A program made the translations under genes and the position numbers. Under the pieces are notes generated by a model. The model ran no database searches. It saw only the letters and a list, made by a program, of their open reading frames with translations, and was not told where the DNA came from. Positions 52,995-62,755 of a stretch of DNA of 64,000 bases are shown here, piece by piece. The stretch comes from an uncultured Sulfitobacter sp. (GTDB lineage: Bacteria > Pseudomonadota > Alphaproteobacteria > Rhodobacterales > Rhodobacteraceae). The stretch lies in contig CANMZB010000012.1 of the NCBI GenBank assembly GCA_947502265.1, forward strand, positions 83,644 through 147,643. Direction: 5' to 3'. Position 1 is the first letter of the stretch, and each line of letters begins with the position of its first letter.

Positions 52995-54035
52995 TCAACC
53001 CTTGTGCTGCCAGTCGATCCAGCGCCCGTGAAAATCGGCGCGCCCCAGCGGTAGTGTCAGATCCCCCGGCCAGACCCGCAGCGTGAGTGCGGCCCCTTTC
53101 GATACAGCGGTATCACCGTCGCTCTCCATGCTTAACCATCCGAGCGGGCGATCACGCGTTGCCTGTGCGCCAGCCGCCTCTATCAAAGCGGTGCCATGGG
53201 CGCGGGCGGCTGCGGGAAAATACTGCCATGCAATTGTGTGCTGGATCAGATGCAGATGTCCTTGTGACGCACGCGCCAGCCGTGCGGAAAGCCAGTCAAT
53301 CGCATCGCCCTTGTCGATTGGCGCGGTCATCACGGATGCGGCGGCACGGGTAAGCGCCAGCCGTGCGGGTTGATCGGGCCACAGATAGGCCGTCAACCGC
53401 AACAGGTGGTCCCCGCGTCGGGGATCAAGCGGGTTGAGGTCCACGCCAGCACGAGTTGCCACGCGCGGCTGGTGTGGCGGGGGCAGGGGGCCTGTCCATT
53501 CGGGTGCGAGCGTGATCACCGGCATCTGCGGGCCAAAGCGGTTGCCATTGATCTCCAGCGCGTAATGGTCCCACATCAGGTTAAGCCCGCCGCTGGCGCC
53601 CAGCTCGCTTAGAATTATCGGCAGATCGAAATGCGCGGCTGCCACATGCGCGCCAGCGATCAGCGCGGCAGAGCGGCGCACTTCGTTGGTCTGGGGCGGG
53701 CTGTCGGTCCAGCTCATCAGGAAGGTTTCGTGGGTTGCAAGGGCGGCCAGAACGGTGTCACGCAGGGCGCTGTCGCTGGGGTCGTTCGGCGGGTAGACCG
53801 CGCCTAGCTCCGCGTCACGGCGCGAGAGCACCAGCGCGTGTAACCCGCCCGCGAGGCGAAGGGGCAGCGAATGGCCAGCCGGACCGATATCACCCTCAAA
53901 GGCCGCGAATTTGCGGGCCAGCGCGGTCTGTTCGGGCCAATGGTCTGCAAGCATGCCCAGAAGGCGGCCCATAAAGGGAGAGTCGAGGGCCGCGCAACTG
54001 TCAGCCTGCTGGCGGAAGGCGTCGAGGAGGCTCAT
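52995..54035 (-). CDS. DUF2332 family protein
   Basis: A protein of 346 residues. Family features are FRQQADSCAALDSPF at the start, LRLAGGLHALVL, ELGASGGLNLMWDHY and the central GVDLNPLDP. The fold is reminiscent of SAM-dependent methyltransferases, but no function is known. Its ATG overlaps the pth stop by 4 bp (ATGA), so it is translated after pth. Length and composition are normal. Confidence 0.86.
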   Translation of the reverse strand: MSLLDAFRQQADSCAALDSPFMGRLLGMLADHWPEQTALARKFAAFEGDIGPAGHSLPLRLAGGLHALVLSRRDAELGAVYPPNDPSDSALRDTVLAALATHETFLMSWTDSPPQTNEVRRSAALIAGAHVAAAHFDLPIILSELGASGGLNLMWDHYALEINGNRFGPQMPVITLAPEWTGPLPPPHQPRVATRAGVDLNPLDPRRGDHLLRLTAYLWPDQPARLALTRAAASVMTAPIDKGDAIDWLSARLARASQGHLHLIQHTIAWQYFPAAARAHGTALIEAAGAQATRDRPLGWLSMESDGDTAVSKGAALTLRVWPGDLTLPLGRADFHGRWIDWQHKG

Positions 54036-54715
54036 TTGAACCGGTCCATCAGTTTTTGCATCGTGCTGCGCTCATCGCGCTCCTGCACAGGCTTGGGGCT
54101 GGTGCGGGGGGCGTCCTTTGGCCCCTTGGTGCCGGTGGACGGGCGCGAAGGGGCGACGCGCAAGCCGACCGCGTTCATAAATTTCGCGCCATCGCCAAGC
54201 GCCAGCCAGGGCGCGCCATCGCTCAGCCCGCGCAGCACATCGTCGAGCCAGCCCTCGTCGGCCTTTGCAAAATCGTGCAACACATATCCCGGCACGCGGT
54301 CCTTGTGGCCCGGATGCCCCACGCCCAGACGTACACGGGCATAATCCGCCCCGATGTGGCTGTGGATCGAGCGTAGACCGTTGTGACCCGCATGCCCGCC
54401 GCCCTGCTTGAACTTGACCTTGCCGGGAGCAAGATCAATCTCGTCGTGCAGCACGATCACGTCACCCGGTTCCAGCTTGTAAAACCGCATTGCGGCCTGC
54501 ACAGAATCGCCGGATTTGTTCATGAATGTTTCGGGCTTGAGCAGCACGGCGCGGTCGGAACCAAAGCGGCCTTCGCTGACGCTGCCCTGATGCTTGCCCT
54601 TCCACGGGGCGAAATCATGGTCTGCCGCGATCCGGTCCACCGCCATGAAGCCGATGTTGTGTCTGTGGCGGGCATATTTTGCGCCCGGATTGCCAAGGCC
54701 TACGATGAGTTTCAC
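54032..54715 (-). CDS. pth: Peptidyl-tRNA hydrolase, GTG start
   Basis: A protein of 227 residues. KLIVGLGNPGAKYARHRHNIGF holds the catalytic histidine, FMNKSG the substrate-binding asparagine, and HDEIDLAPG plus GGGHAGHNGLRSI complete the site. It recycles peptidyl-tRNA released from stalled ribosomes. The start is GTG at 54715, with GGAG 7 bp upstream; no ATG matches the family N-terminus. The C-terminal tail of about 40 residues is basic and variable. It lies in a rplY-pth neighbourhood with two small genes between. Confidence 0.95.
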   Translation of the reverse strand: MKLIVGLGNPGAKYARHRHNIGFMAVDRIAADHDFAPWKGKHQGSVSEGRFGSDRAVLLKPETFMNKSGDSVQAAMRFYKLEPGDVIVLHDEIDLAPGKVKFKQGGGHAGHNGLRSIHSHIGADYARVRLGVGHPGHKDRVPGYVLHDFAKADEGWLDDVLRGLSDGAPWLALGDGAKFMNAVGLRVAPSRPSTGTKGPKDAPRTSPKPVQERDERSTMQKLMDRFK

Positions 54716-54887
54716 GGGGGGACTCCACACATTTTCGACGATACTAGCGCCCCGAAGCGCAGAAGAAAACGCGTGAAGGCCAAGTGGGGAGTTGATGTGC
54801 GGACGGTGCTTTCTTTGGATCGCATTTGCGGGATGGCGCAGCCATAGGGGGGTGACCCCATCCCGCCGTGTCAAAGACCTTTCGGGG

Positions 54888-55289
54888 TTATATGCCGCCC
54901 AAAAAAGGCACTGGCGTTTCGCCATGTTCTTGGGGCAGGCCATAGCTCAATCCGCGCCCGATCCGGTGTACAAGGCTGGACCATGCCTGCGCCAAAGGTG
55001 GCGGTAGCTCTTGCTCCAGCACGGTGTCGAACAGCGACAGCCAGACGGGAAAGTGCTGTGTTTTGACGTTCCCCGCCGCCATGTGGGCCTGCATCGGGTT
55101 GCCGTCATAACAGCGCTGTAACAACAGCGCATTACGCCAGAACCGTCCGATCTTTTCTTCGTGTTGGGGCCAGTCTGCGACATGCGCGGCAAAGATCGGA
55201 CCAAGCGCCGGATGCGCACGGACGCGGGCGTAAAACTGCTTCACGACCCGGTCGATCTGCGCCTCAGTGACGGGGATACGCGGGGGCAT
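54888..55289 (-). CDS. Group III truncated haemoglobin
   Basis: A protein of 133 residues. IDRVVKQFYARVRAHPALGPIFAAHVADWPQHEEKIGRFWRNALL is the usual first half, with the proximal histidine in QHFPVWLSLFD. Group III truncated globins bind oxygen, and roles in peroxide or nitrosative chemistry have been proposed. The ATG at 55289 (MPPRIPVT) fits the family; a longer frame to 55424 has no globin character. It lies 2 bp after the small membrane protein gene. Confidence 0.92.
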   Translation of the reverse strand: MPPRIPVTEAQIDRVVKQFYARVRAHPALGPIFAAHVADWPQHEEKIGRFWRNALLLQRCYDGNPMQAHMAAGNVKTQHFPVWLSLFDTVLEQELPPPLAQAWSSLVHRIGRGLSYGLPQEHGETPVPFLGGI

Positions 55290-55291
55290 GC

Positions 55292-55447
55292 TCACACCAC
55301 GAATATCCAGACAAAAAAGAGGCTTAGCACAAGATAGACAAGGGTGTTGACCATCCAGCGAATCAGACCTGCTTCGCCCTCGGGATCCACCCCGAGGCGT
55401 TCGCAAACCTTCGTTCCGGGCCAAAGAAATGCTTCGGATAGTGACAT
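55292..55447 (-). CDS. Small single-pass membrane protein
   Basis: A protein of 51 residues: a soluble N-terminal half with a cysteine, and a C-terminal hydrophobic helix (MVNTLVYLVLSLFFVWIFVV). AGGAGTGGAG precedes the ATG at 55447. It is followed 2 bp later by the truncated globin gene, suggesting co-expression. I do not recognise the family; small proteins of this shape often associate with respiratory complexes, which is inference. Confidence 0.7.
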   Translation of the reverse strand: MSLSEAFLWPGTKVCERLGVDPEGEAGLIRWMVNTLVYLVLSLFFVWIFVV

Positions 55448-55654
55448 TGACTCCACTCCTAATAGGTATTTTCTATGCATATTACGCTAGCGCGTTTGAG
55501 TGTGCATTACAAATGCTAAATAGAGGGCATGAAATTGGGCAGATTGACGGCTGCGCACGGTACGTTTTGATAACATTTGGGGTAAATCGCTTGCACGGTG
55601 GCGGAAAACTCTGCGCTCGAGGCGTCGAGCCACAGTGCGAAGATATTGCGCCAC

Positions 55655-55682
55655 AAAAAAAGGGGCCGCAAAATGCGGCCCC
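55655..55682 (-). terminator. Intrinsic terminator of rplY
   Basis: On the minus strand GGGGCCGC-ATTT-TGCGGCCCC-like hairpin (8-bp stem) is followed by seven T residues, 23 bp after the rplY stop. It is a textbook Rho-independent terminator. Confidence 0.92.
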
Positions 55683-55705
55683 GATTGGCATCCGGTTTTA
55701 AGGAC

Positions 55706-56362
55706 TCATTCCTTGTCTGCGGCGCCCATTTCGGTTGCGGGCACTTCATCCGCGCTGACTTCGTCTTCGTCATCGTCGGACTGGCTTGCCAGACCGGATG
55801 GCGCGGAAACCTGCGCGATCACAAAGTCGCGGTCGATCGTCGGCTTCGAACCTGCGGGTAGGGTCACGTCCGAAATTGTAAGGCTATCGCCGATTTCCAG
55901 TGTGGAAACGTCGATTGTGACGTTTTCGGGAATATCCGCCGCGGTCACAAGCAATTCGACCTCAGGACGGATCAGCGTCAGAACGCCGCCTTTTCTCAAG
56001 CCCGGGGATTCTTCTTCGCCAACCACTTCAACGCCGATGTACAGGTTGATTTTGGTGGTGCGCTTGAGGCGCATGAAGTCGATGTGTGTCGGCAGGTCTT
56101 TGACAACGTGACGCTGCACGTCGCGGCAAATCACACGCACGTCGTCGTGGCCTTCAACCTTGAGGTTGAAAAGGGTCGCCTTAAAGCGGCCTTTGCGCAG
56201 CATTGTCAGCAGCTTGTTGAAATTGATCTGGATGGGAAGCGGATCCACGTCGCCACCAAAAACAATTCCCGGAACCATGCCATCACGGCGTGCCTGACGA
56301 GCGGCGCCCTTGCCTGTCCCCGTCCGTTCCAAGACTTCGAGATCTGGAATCTCTCCGGCCAT
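55706..56362 (-). CDS. rplY: 50S ribosomal protein L25/general stress protein Ctc
   Basis: A protein of 218 residues, the long Ctc type. The N-terminal 5S rRNA-binding domain ([24 protein letters not shown]) and the C-terminal TL5 domain ([18 protein letters not shown]) are seen, then an acidic tail. It binds 5S rRNA in the large subunit. The ATG at 56362 has GGAGATT upstream. The 233-bp region before it holds the promoter; a sulfotransferase gene lies beyond. It is ended by the intrinsic terminator at 55655. Confidence 0.95.
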   Translation of the reverse strand: MAGEIPDLEVLERTGTGKGAARQARRDGMVPGIVFGGDVDPLPIQINFNKLLTMLRKGRFKATLFNLKVEGHDDVRVICRDVQRHVVKDLPTHIDFMRLKRTTKINLYIGVEVVGEEESPGLRKGGVLTLIRPEVELLVTAADIPENVTIDVSTLEIGDSLTISDVTLPAGSKPTIDRDFVIAQVSAPSGLASQSDDDEDEVSADEVPATEMGAADKE

Positions 56363-56595
56363 AGTAATCTCCAATACTTTAGGGCGGGACTCCTCCAAGG
56401 CTGTAGTCCCGCGTGAAGCCGTGCCTATAGACCGGTTTTGGCCCTGTGAAAAGAGGTAATGCAAGGCCTGCGCTTGCGGGGGCGGTTGTTGCATGGCAAG
56501 GGCGCGCTTATTTTGCGCAGATGCCGGTGATTTTGGCCCGTGTGGGTGCCTTTGGCGGCACTTGCGGGCTGGCGGTTTTCGGCGCGGCGGACCGG

Positions 56596-57216
56596 TTAAT
56601 CGCGCGGCCTGTGCAGATGGCCGCCCGCAGCTTTCACAGCCTGATAAAGCGCAAAATCCTCTGCGCGCGCCTTGCATAGTTTTGCAAGGATGTCGTCGCT
56701 TAACGGCGCATCCACCAGCGGCGAGACATTTTTCGCGGCAAGCTCGACCGGATGATTGAGCCGCTTTGACAGGAAGGCAACGAACGTCTCCTGATCCTCA
56801 TAGGTAAAAAGATGATCCGCGAGAACGCGCGTTTTACCGTCCGTCAGAAAGTTGAACTGCCGTCCGATTTGTGCGCGCTCTGGCGGGGTGTCATCGCAGA
56901 CCTCGCTTACGAATTGATCAAAGGTCATGCCCTGGGTGCTCAGCACGCTGCCCTCCAGCCGCTTCTGGCTGCGGTATTTGTACCAGCTTCTGATCTGGTC
57001 CACGGGTTCGCGCATCACGGCGACCGATTCAGGACGCACGCCAAATGTTTCCTCAAGAAACGGTGCGATCTGGTTGGCATAGCGGGCGGCGGTAACGTGC
57101 TTGCGGCTTTTGGCAAAGATGATCTCGGCGCGCGATTTCAGCGCCAGTTCCACGGCGGTGGTCCCGGTTTTGGGGGTCGCGAGAAACGCGATCTTGTGGC
57201 GCAGGAAAACTAACAT
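56596..57216 (-). CDS. Sulfotransferase family protein
   Basis: A protein of 206 residues. The 5'-phosphosulfate motif TPKTGTT lies at residues 14-20, and the 3'-phosphate motif [15 protein letters not shown] at about 67-81. Together they bind PAPS. The enzyme transfers sulfate to an acceptor, likely a polysaccharide or small molecule; the acceptor is not visible. It lies 21 bp after the lldD-type gene on the same strand and may be co-transcribed with it. Confidence 0.88.
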   Translation of the reverse strand: MLVFLRHKIAFLATPKTGTTAVELALKSRAEIIFAKSRKHVTAARYANQIAPFLEETFGVRPESVAVMREPVDQIRSWYKYRSQKRLEGSVLSTQGMTFDQFVSEVCDDTPPERAQIGRQFNFLTDGKTRVLADHLFTYEDQETFVAFLSKRLNHPVELAAKNVSPLVDAPLSDDILAKLCKARAEDFALYQAVKAAGGHLHRPRD

Positions 57217-57237
57217 GGGTCCAACCCTCGCAAGCCG

Positions 57238-58407
57238 TCAGGTCTGCTGCCAGCGGCCACTGAAATCTTGCGGGATCAGCAGGTTGTGGCGGCCGAGATC
57301 GGTCACATTCGTCTCGCCGCACAGCGCCATTGTTGTGTCCAGCTCCTTGTGGATCACTTCGAGCGCGCGGGTAACGCCCGTCTGCCCCATCGCGCCCAAA
57401 CCGTAGATATAGGCACGCCCGATATAGGTGCCCTTGGCCCCCATTGCGATCGCTTTCAACACATCCTGACCCGAGCGGATGCCGCTATCAAGATGCACTT
57501 CGACCTGATCACCCACGGCGTCAAGGATCGAGGGAAGCACACGGATTGAACTCAGCGCACCATCAAGTTGCCGCCCGCCATGGTTGGATACGATGATCGC
57601 ATCCGCGCCCACCTTCATCGCCATGCGGGCATCCTCGGCATCAAGGATGCCCTTGAGAATCACCTTGCCGCCCCATTGTTCCTTGATCTTTGCAATTTTG
57701 TTCCAGTCGAGCGTCGGGTCGAACTGCTCGGCGGTCCACGCGCTTAGATTGGCGGCGTCCGAGATTCCGTCCACATGGCCCACGATATTGCCGAAGCTGC
57801 GGTTTTTGGTTTGCAGCATTTCCAGCCCCCAGCGCCATTTCGTCGCGAGGTTTGCCATGGTTTTCACGGTCAGTTTCGGCGGCGCGGACAGGCCGTTTTT
57901 CAGGTCTTTGTGGCGTTGGCCGAGGATTTGCAGGTCCAGCGTGATCACAAGCGCCGAACATTTCGCCGCGCGCGCCCGCTCGATCAGGCGCGAAACGTAG
58001 TCCTGATCGCGCATGGTATATAGCTGGAACCAGAACGGCTTGTTTGTTGCGCTTGCTACGTCCTCGATCGAGTTGATGGACATCGTGGACAGCGTGAACG
58101 GCACCCCGAACGCTTCGGCGGCGCGCGCGGCTTTCATCTCGCCATCGGCGTGCTGCATACCGGTCAGCCCGACAGGGGCGAGGGCCACGGGCATCGCCAC
58201 GTCCTGTCCGATCATTTTGCTTTTTGTGCTGCGTCCCGACATGTCCACGGCGACGCGCTGGCGCAGACGGATCTGGTCAAAATCGGTGGTGTTCTCGCGA
58301 AAGGTCTGCTCGGTCCAGCTGCCGCTTTCGGCGTAGTCATAAAACATCTTCGGCACGCGGCGGGCGTGAATACGCTTGAGATCGTCGATGTTGGTAATGA
58401 CGGGCAT
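57238..58407 (-). CDS. lldD: FMN-dependent alpha-hydroxy acid dehydrogenase (L-lactate dehydrogenase LldD type)
   Basis: A protein of 389 residues. The barrel shows PVALAPVGLTGMQHADGE, FQLYTMRDQDY, LVITLDLQ, the catalytic histidine in SNHGGRQLDG, and LDSGIRSGQDVLKAIAMGA. It oxidises L-lactate or a related 2-hydroxy acid with FMN at the membrane. LldD is the best family match, but mandelate or glycolate oxidation cannot be excluded. Upstream lies 177 bp before trpA; no lactate permease is near. Confidence 0.9.
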   Translation of the reverse strand: MPVITNIDDLKRIHARRVPKMFYDYAESGSWTEQTFRENTTDFDQIRLRQRVAVDMSGRSTKSKMIGQDVAMPVALAPVGLTGMQHADGEMKAARAAEAFGVPFTLSTMSINSIEDVASATNKPFWFQLYTMRDQDYVSRLIERARAAKCSALVITLDLQILGQRHKDLKNGLSAPPKLTVKTMANLATKWRWGLEMLQTKNRSFGNIVGHVDGISDAANLSAWTAEQFDPTLDWNKIAKIKEQWGGKVILKGILDAEDARMAMKVGADAIIVSNHGGRQLDGALSSIRVLPSILDAVGDQVEVHLDSGIRSGQDVLKAIAMGAKGTYIGRAYIYGLGAMGQTGVTRALEVIHKELDTTMALCGETNVTDLGRHNLLIPQDFSGRWQQT

Positions 58408-58584
58408 GGAAAATGCTCCCCTTTGATCGGTCGCTTTTGCTTACCAACGGGGCACCGCCAGATCAACATTGCATTTGCGCGCAGCGTTGGTGTCAAGGGG
58501 GGATCTGCGGCTTGTCGAGATGCGGGCAGCGGCCCTGACTGCCTTGCGCGAGAGCGTGATGATGCGGCTGTGGTGATGCGCGCT

Positions 58585-59376
58585 TCAGGTTGAGTGCGCC
58601 CCGTCGGCCAGCGTTTTGACGAAGGCCAGCACCTCGGCGGCGCTTTTGCCTGCTGCGATCTGGCTGACGATGGCAGAGCCGACAACCACGCCGTCCGCGA
58701 CTTCGGCGATGGTGCGGGATTTTTCGGGTGTGTTCACGCCAAAGCCCACGACAACCGGCAGGCCGGTGGCCTTGCGAATGCGCGCCACTTCGGGAGAAAC
58801 ATCGCCCGCGTCCGCCTCGGCAGAGCCGGTGATGCCGGTGATCGAGACATAATAGATGAAGCCGGATGTGTTCCGGGCGACGCGGGGCAGGCGCTTGTCA
58901 TCGGTGGTCGGTGTGGCCAGCCGGATAAAGTTGAGCCCAGCCGCCTGCGCGGGCAGGCACAGTTCCGCATCTTCTTCGGGCGGCAGATCAACCACGATAA
59001 GCCCGTCAATGCCCGCCTCTTTGGCAGCGATCAGAAATTTATCCACGCCCATCGAATAGATCGGATTGTAGTATCCCATCAGCACAATTGGCGTCGTGTC
59101 GTCGTCTTCGCGAAAAATGCGGGCCATCTCCAGCGTGCGTTTCAACGTCATTCCCGCCCCAAGCGCGCGTTGACCGGCCAACTGGATTGTTGGTCCGTCG
59201 GCCATCGGATCGGTGAAGGGCAGGCCCAGCTCGATGATATCGACACCTGCGGCGGGCAGGCCGCGCACGATCTCGAGCGAGCGGTCAAAGTCGGGGTCAC
59301 CCGCCATCACATAAGAAACGAAAGCCTTTTTGCCCTGGGTTTTCAGCTTGGCGAATGTGGCGTCTATGCGGGTCAT
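58585..59376 (-). CDS. trpA: Tryptophan synthase alpha subunit
   Basis: A protein of 263 residues. The motif [19 protein letters not shown] carries the catalytic aspartate, and the upstream [13 protein letters not shown] the glutamate/aspartate region; GFGVNTPEK binds phosphate. It cleaves indole-glycerol phosphate to indole for TrpB. The ATG at 59376 follows GAGGAT; the open frame to 59448 has no family resemblance. trpB is at 49655 on the other strand, so the subunits are unlinked transcriptionally. Confidence 0.96.
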   Translation of the reverse strand: MTRIDATFAKLKTQGKKAFVSYVMAGDPDFDRSLEIVRGLPAAGVDIIELGLPFTDPMADGPTIQLAGQRALGAGMTLKRTLEMARIFREDDDTTPIVLMGYYNPIYSMGVDKFLIAAKEAGIDGLIVVDLPPEEDAELCLPAQAAGLNFIRLATPTTDDKRLPRVARNTSGFIYYVSITGITGSAEADAGDVSPEVARIRKATGLPVVVGFGVNTPEKSRTIAEVADGVVVGSAIVSQIAAGKSAAEVLAFVKTLADGAHST

Positions 59377-59521
59377 TTGGTTATCCTCGATATTGCTGTA
59401 TGTTTCTTGTCCCAAGCGGCGGGTTAATGCAATGCGGAACATGCGCACCGGACCTTACGGCGCAGAAAACTGTATATCTTCGCCCCCTTTTAAACCTGAA
59501 AAGCACCCCCATATCCCTTGC

Positions 59522-59719
59522 ATGAATTATATCCTCGCCATTCTCCTCCCGCCTCTCTCCATCGTGCTGACGGGCCGTCCTGTCCTGGGGTTCCTCGTTT
59601 TTCTCATCTGGGTGCCCGCGTTGGTTTTCTCGGGCGGGCTGACACATCCGATGTTCATTCTGCTTGCATGGCTGCTGATCTTCACGTCGCGCGAAAATGC
59701 GGCGGCGCGCGGGCGCTGA
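59522..59719 (+). CDS. Small hydrophobic protein, YqaE/Pmp3-like
   Basis: A protein of 65 residues with two membrane helices: ILAILLPPLSIVLTGRPVLGF and the second over FILLAWLLIFTS. The ILPPL-type first helix resembles YqaE/Pmp3 stress proteins. A Shine-Dalgarno is not obvious. It lies 74 bp before ychF. If real it sits in the inner membrane; its role is unknown. Confidence 0.6.
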   Translation: MNYILAILLPPLSIVLTGRPVLGFLVFLIWVPALVFSGGLTHPMFILLAWLLIFTSRENAAARGR

Positions 59720-59793
59720 CAATTCGCCTGCGACCGCTTGCGCGACCGGCCCTGACCGCCTAGGACAGCGCAAACGCACATAAGGACGCTGTC

Positions 59794-60891
59794 ATGGGTT
59801 TCAAAATGGGTATCGTGGGTCTGCCGAATGTCGGTAAATCGACCCTCTTCAATGCGCTGACACGCACAGCCGCCGCACAGGCCGCCAACTTCCCCTTCTG
59901 CACGATCGAACCGAACGTGGGCGAGGTCGCCGTGCCGGACGCGCGTCTGGAAAAGCTGGCCGAGATTGCCAAATCCAAAACCACCATTCCCACCCGCATG
60001 ACATTCGTTGACATCGCGGGCCTTGTGAAGGGCGCGTCAAAGGGCGAGGGTCTTGGCAACCAGTTTCTTGCCAACATCCGCGAGGTTGACGCAATTGCCC
60101 ATGTCGTGCGCTGTTTCGAGGATGGCGATGTGACCCATGTCGAAGGCCGTGTGGACCCTGTGGCCGACGCCGAAACCATCGACACCGAATTGATGCTGGC
60201 CGATATCGAGAGCATCGAAAAGCGTCTGCAAAACATCGTGCGCCGTGTGCGCGGGGGTGACAAGGAGGCGGTCCAGCAGGAACGCCTGATGCGCGCCGCG
60301 TTGGAGGCGTTGGAGGCGGGCAAGCCCGCCCGCACCATCACCGTTGATGAAGACGATGCCAAGGCTTGGCGGATGCTGCAATTGCTGACAACCAAACCTG
60401 TGCTGTATGTCTGCAACGTAGGCGAGAGCGATGCGGCGCAAGGCAACGCGTTCTCGGCGCAGGTGGCCGAGATGGCTGCGGCCCAAGGCAATTCCCACGT
60501 CATCATCTCCGCACAGATCGAAGAAGAGATTAGCCAGCTTGACCCCGAAGAGGCCGCGATGTTCCTCACCGAGATGGGCCTCGACGAAGCGGGTCTCGAC
60601 CGGCTGATCCGCGCCGGATACGAATTGCTGCACCTTGAGACCTATTTCACTGTCGGACCAAAAGAGGCGCGCGCCTGGACAATCAAATCAGGCACATCAG
60701 CCCCCAAAGCCGCCGGTGTTATCCACGGTGATTTCGAAAAGGGCTTCATCCGCGCCGAAACAATCGCCTTTGATGATTTCGTGTCATTGGGCGGAGAGGG
60801 GCCTGCAAAAGAAGCCGGAAAAATGCGCGCGGAAGGCAAAAGTTATACAGTGAAAGACGGAGACGTTCTGCACTTCCTGTTTAACAACTAG
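59794..60891 (+). CDS. ychF: Redox-regulated ATPase YchF
   Basis: A protein of 365 residues. The P-loop GLPNVGKSTLF is near residue 8, DIAGLVKGASKGEGLGNQFL and later VLYVCNVGE follow, and the C-terminal TGS domain includes SAPKAAGVIHGDFEKGFIRAE. YchF (Obg family) binds ATP rather than GTP and associates with ribosomes in stress. The length is normal (363 in E. coli). It is the last gene before the insertion-sequence region. Confidence 0.97.
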   Translation: MGFKMGIVGLPNVGKSTLFNALTRTAAAQAANFPFCTIEPNVGEVAVPDARLEKLAEIAKSKTTIPTRMTFVDIAGLVKGASKGEGLGNQFLANIREVDAIAHVVRCFEDGDVTHVEGRVDPVADAETIDTELMLADIESIEKRLQNIVRRVRGGDKEAVQQERLMRAALEALEAGKPARTITVDEDDAKAWRMLQLLTTKPVLYVCNVGESDAAQGNAFSAQVAEMAAAQGNSHVIISAQIEEEISQLDPEEAAMFLTEMGLDEAGLDRLIRAGYELLHLETYFTVGPKEARAWTIKSGTSAPKAAGVIHGDFEKGFIRAETIAFDDFVSLGGEGPAKEAGKMRAEGKSYTVKDGDVLHFLFNN

Positions 60892-60979
60892 GCAATATCG
60901 ATCTTTGCCTACAACGCGCCCGACTTGACAGACGGGCGGTGGTTCCCCACCAAAACCGCGCGTCGCGCTCAGCCAAGCT

Positions 60980-61187
60980 TCCAACAACTTGGAGGCTTGG
61001 CTGCACGTCCAACTGCCCGGCATCTCAGGTAAACCACCTCTCGCAGGCGTAATCCGTTATGCCCTGACGCGCGTGGCGCGACCTCAGCCATACCTCCCAC
61101 GGCATCTTGAAATTGGACAACAATGCCGCAGAAAGAGCGATGCGGTTCGTCGCCATCGGGCGCAAAAACTACCTGTTCGTGGGAACT
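60980..61187 (+). pseudogene. IS66 family transposase remnant (C-terminal part)
   Basis: The frame starting near TTG 60989 reads LEAWLHVQLPGISGKPPLAGVIRYALTR, the C-terminal region of IS66 TnpC. A one-base shift near 61100 leads to HGILKLDNNAAERAMRFVAIGRKNYLFVGT, where the DNNAAERA motif with its catalytic glutamate is clear. The gene lacks its 5' part and its 3' end, about 60 bp before the IS21 element. The bases 60892-60979 and 61188-61248 show no gene. Confidence 0.85.
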
Positions 61188-61257
61188 CACGGTATTTGCT
61201 GACCCAACGATGACGACAGTGCTGCCCGACCGCGTGACAAACCACATCTGTATTGTT

Positions 61258-61313
61258 AATTTCCATGCAGAAGTGACCCGGTTGGCCGTATAATTTCCAT
61301 TGAGAATTGACCC
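61258..61313 (+). repeat. Left terminal repeat of the IS21 element
   Basis: Two TTTCCAT-containing subrepeats followed by AGAAGTGACCC and GAGAATTGACCC. IS21 elements carry such multiple terminal repeats as transposase binding sites. The right end holds the same two units in inverse orientation with a shorter spacer. Confidence 0.85.
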
Positions 61314-61887
61314 ATGTGAACCTTCCTCCAAGGCAATTTGCTATGGGGGGCAATGGAGTGATCCACATGGGACTTTTGAACATCATTAGGCGTATGGCAT
61401 TGCGAGAGAAGTTGCCGATCCGAGAGATCGCGCGTCGGACCGGAATGTCACGCAACACCATCAAGAAGTATTTGAACGCGGGAACGATCGAGCCGCAGTT
61501 CTCGACCCCGGAACGGCAGAGCAAGCTTGACCCTTATGCGGATAAACTGGCTGGCTGGTTAAAGTCGGAGGCTGGGAAGTCGCGCAAGCAGCGGCGCACG
61601 CTGAAGCAGCTACATGCCGATCTGGTCGTGCTCGGTTTTACCGGGTCCTACGGTCGGGTCGCTGCGTTTGCAAGGAACTGGCGGGCTGGTCGGCAGCGGG
61701 AGCGTCAGACAACAGGGCGCGGCACCTTCGTGCCATTGATCTTTGGCCCGGGGGAAGCATTCCAGTTTGACTGGAGCGAGGATTGGGCCGTTATCGGCGG
61801 TGAGCGGGTCAAGCTTCAGGTCGCCCATATCAAGCTGTCACATAGCCGTGCGTTTCTGGTGCGGGCCCATTTGTTGCAGACGCACGT

Positions 61888-61929
61888 CCCTCTCGTGGCA
61901 TTTCCTACGGAAATACACTGCGGTCAATG
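61888..61929. repeat. Palindromic insertion 1 in istA (42 bp, in frame)
   Basis: Begins CCCTCTCG, has a hairpin ATTTCC-TAC-GGAAAT, and ends GGTCAATG before GATG. It interrupts the family sequence LLQTH|EMLFDAH and adds 14 codons without a stop. Confidence 0.75.
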
Positions 61930-61999
61930 GATGCTGTTCGACGCCCATTGGCATGGGTTCCGGGTCTTTGGCGGCATCCCTGGACGTGGAATTTACGAT

Positions 62000-62034
62000 A
62001 GCGGGAATTGTCCGCCATTGGTCCGAGGACAATG
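62000..62034. repeat. Palindromic insertion 2 in istA (35 bp, frameshift)
   Basis: Contains ATTGTCC-13 bases-GGACAAT and ends GGACAATG before GAC. It lacks the CCCTCTCG start of the other three, so it is a diverged or different member. It splits GIYD from xMRTAVDRVGRG. Confidence 0.65.
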
Positions 62035-62192
62035 GACGCGTGCACTGCTGTTGATCGCGTCGGTCGTGGGAAGGAGCGACACGTCAACATGCGCTTCCTT
62101 GCAATGGCGAACCACTATGTGTTGAGCCAGAGTTCTGCAATCCGGCGGCAGGCTGGGAGAAGGGACAGATCGAGAAGAGCGTCCGGAACGCC

Positions 62193-62231
62193 CCCTCTCG
62201 CGGTTTGTAACCAAACCGCTGCCGGGCAGTG
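62193..62231. repeat. Palindromic insertion 3 in istA (39 bp, brings TAA)
   Basis: CCCTCTCG, hairpin GCGGTTTG-TAAC-CAAACCGC, and CTGCCGGGCAGTG. The loop supplies an in-frame TAA. It splits the family block before RFWQPMP. Confidence 0.75.
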
Positions 62232-62755
62232 GGACATCGGTTTTGGCAGCCTATGCCAGAGCACCCCGATCTTGCGGCGCTAAACGCTTGGTTGGAACAG
62301 CGCTGTATGGAACTGTGGCACGAGATTCCGCATAGAGGGTTGCCCGGAAGTATTGCTGATGTCTGGACACAGGAGCAGGCTGCACTCATGCCGTTGCCGC
62401 GCGCTTTCGATGGTTTTGTCGAGCACAGCAAGCGTGTCTCACCCACTTGTCTGATCAACTTCGAGCGCAATCGCTACAGCGTTCCGGCGTCTTTTGCGAA
62501 CCGACCAGTCAGCTTGCGCGTCTATCCCGAACGGCTCGTTGTGGCGGCAGAAGGCCATATCCTGTGCGAACACTCACGCATCATCGACCGCTCACACAAG
62601 AACCTGGCGCGCACAGTTTATGACTGGCGGCATTATCTTGCGGTCCTTCAACGCAAGCCGGGTGCGCTTAGGAATGGCGCACCCTTCGCAGAGCTACCTG
62701 CTGCATTCAGGAAATTGCAGGATCTGATGCTACAGCGCCCTGGTGGCGATCGCGA

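Noticed and set aside
49655..59376. Separated trpB and trpA as a sign of rearrangement
   Set aside because: trp genes are commonly split in Rhodobacteraceae, so the distance alone is not unusual.
60906..60945. CGCCCG...CGGGCG after ychF as a terminator
   Set aside because: The loop is long, the stem short, and no T-tract follows.
61029..61060. CCTCTCG in the IS66 remnant as another copy of the istA palindrome
   Set aside because: The bases encode the normal IS66 sequence PPLAG and there is no hairpin or CTGCCGGGCAGTG end.
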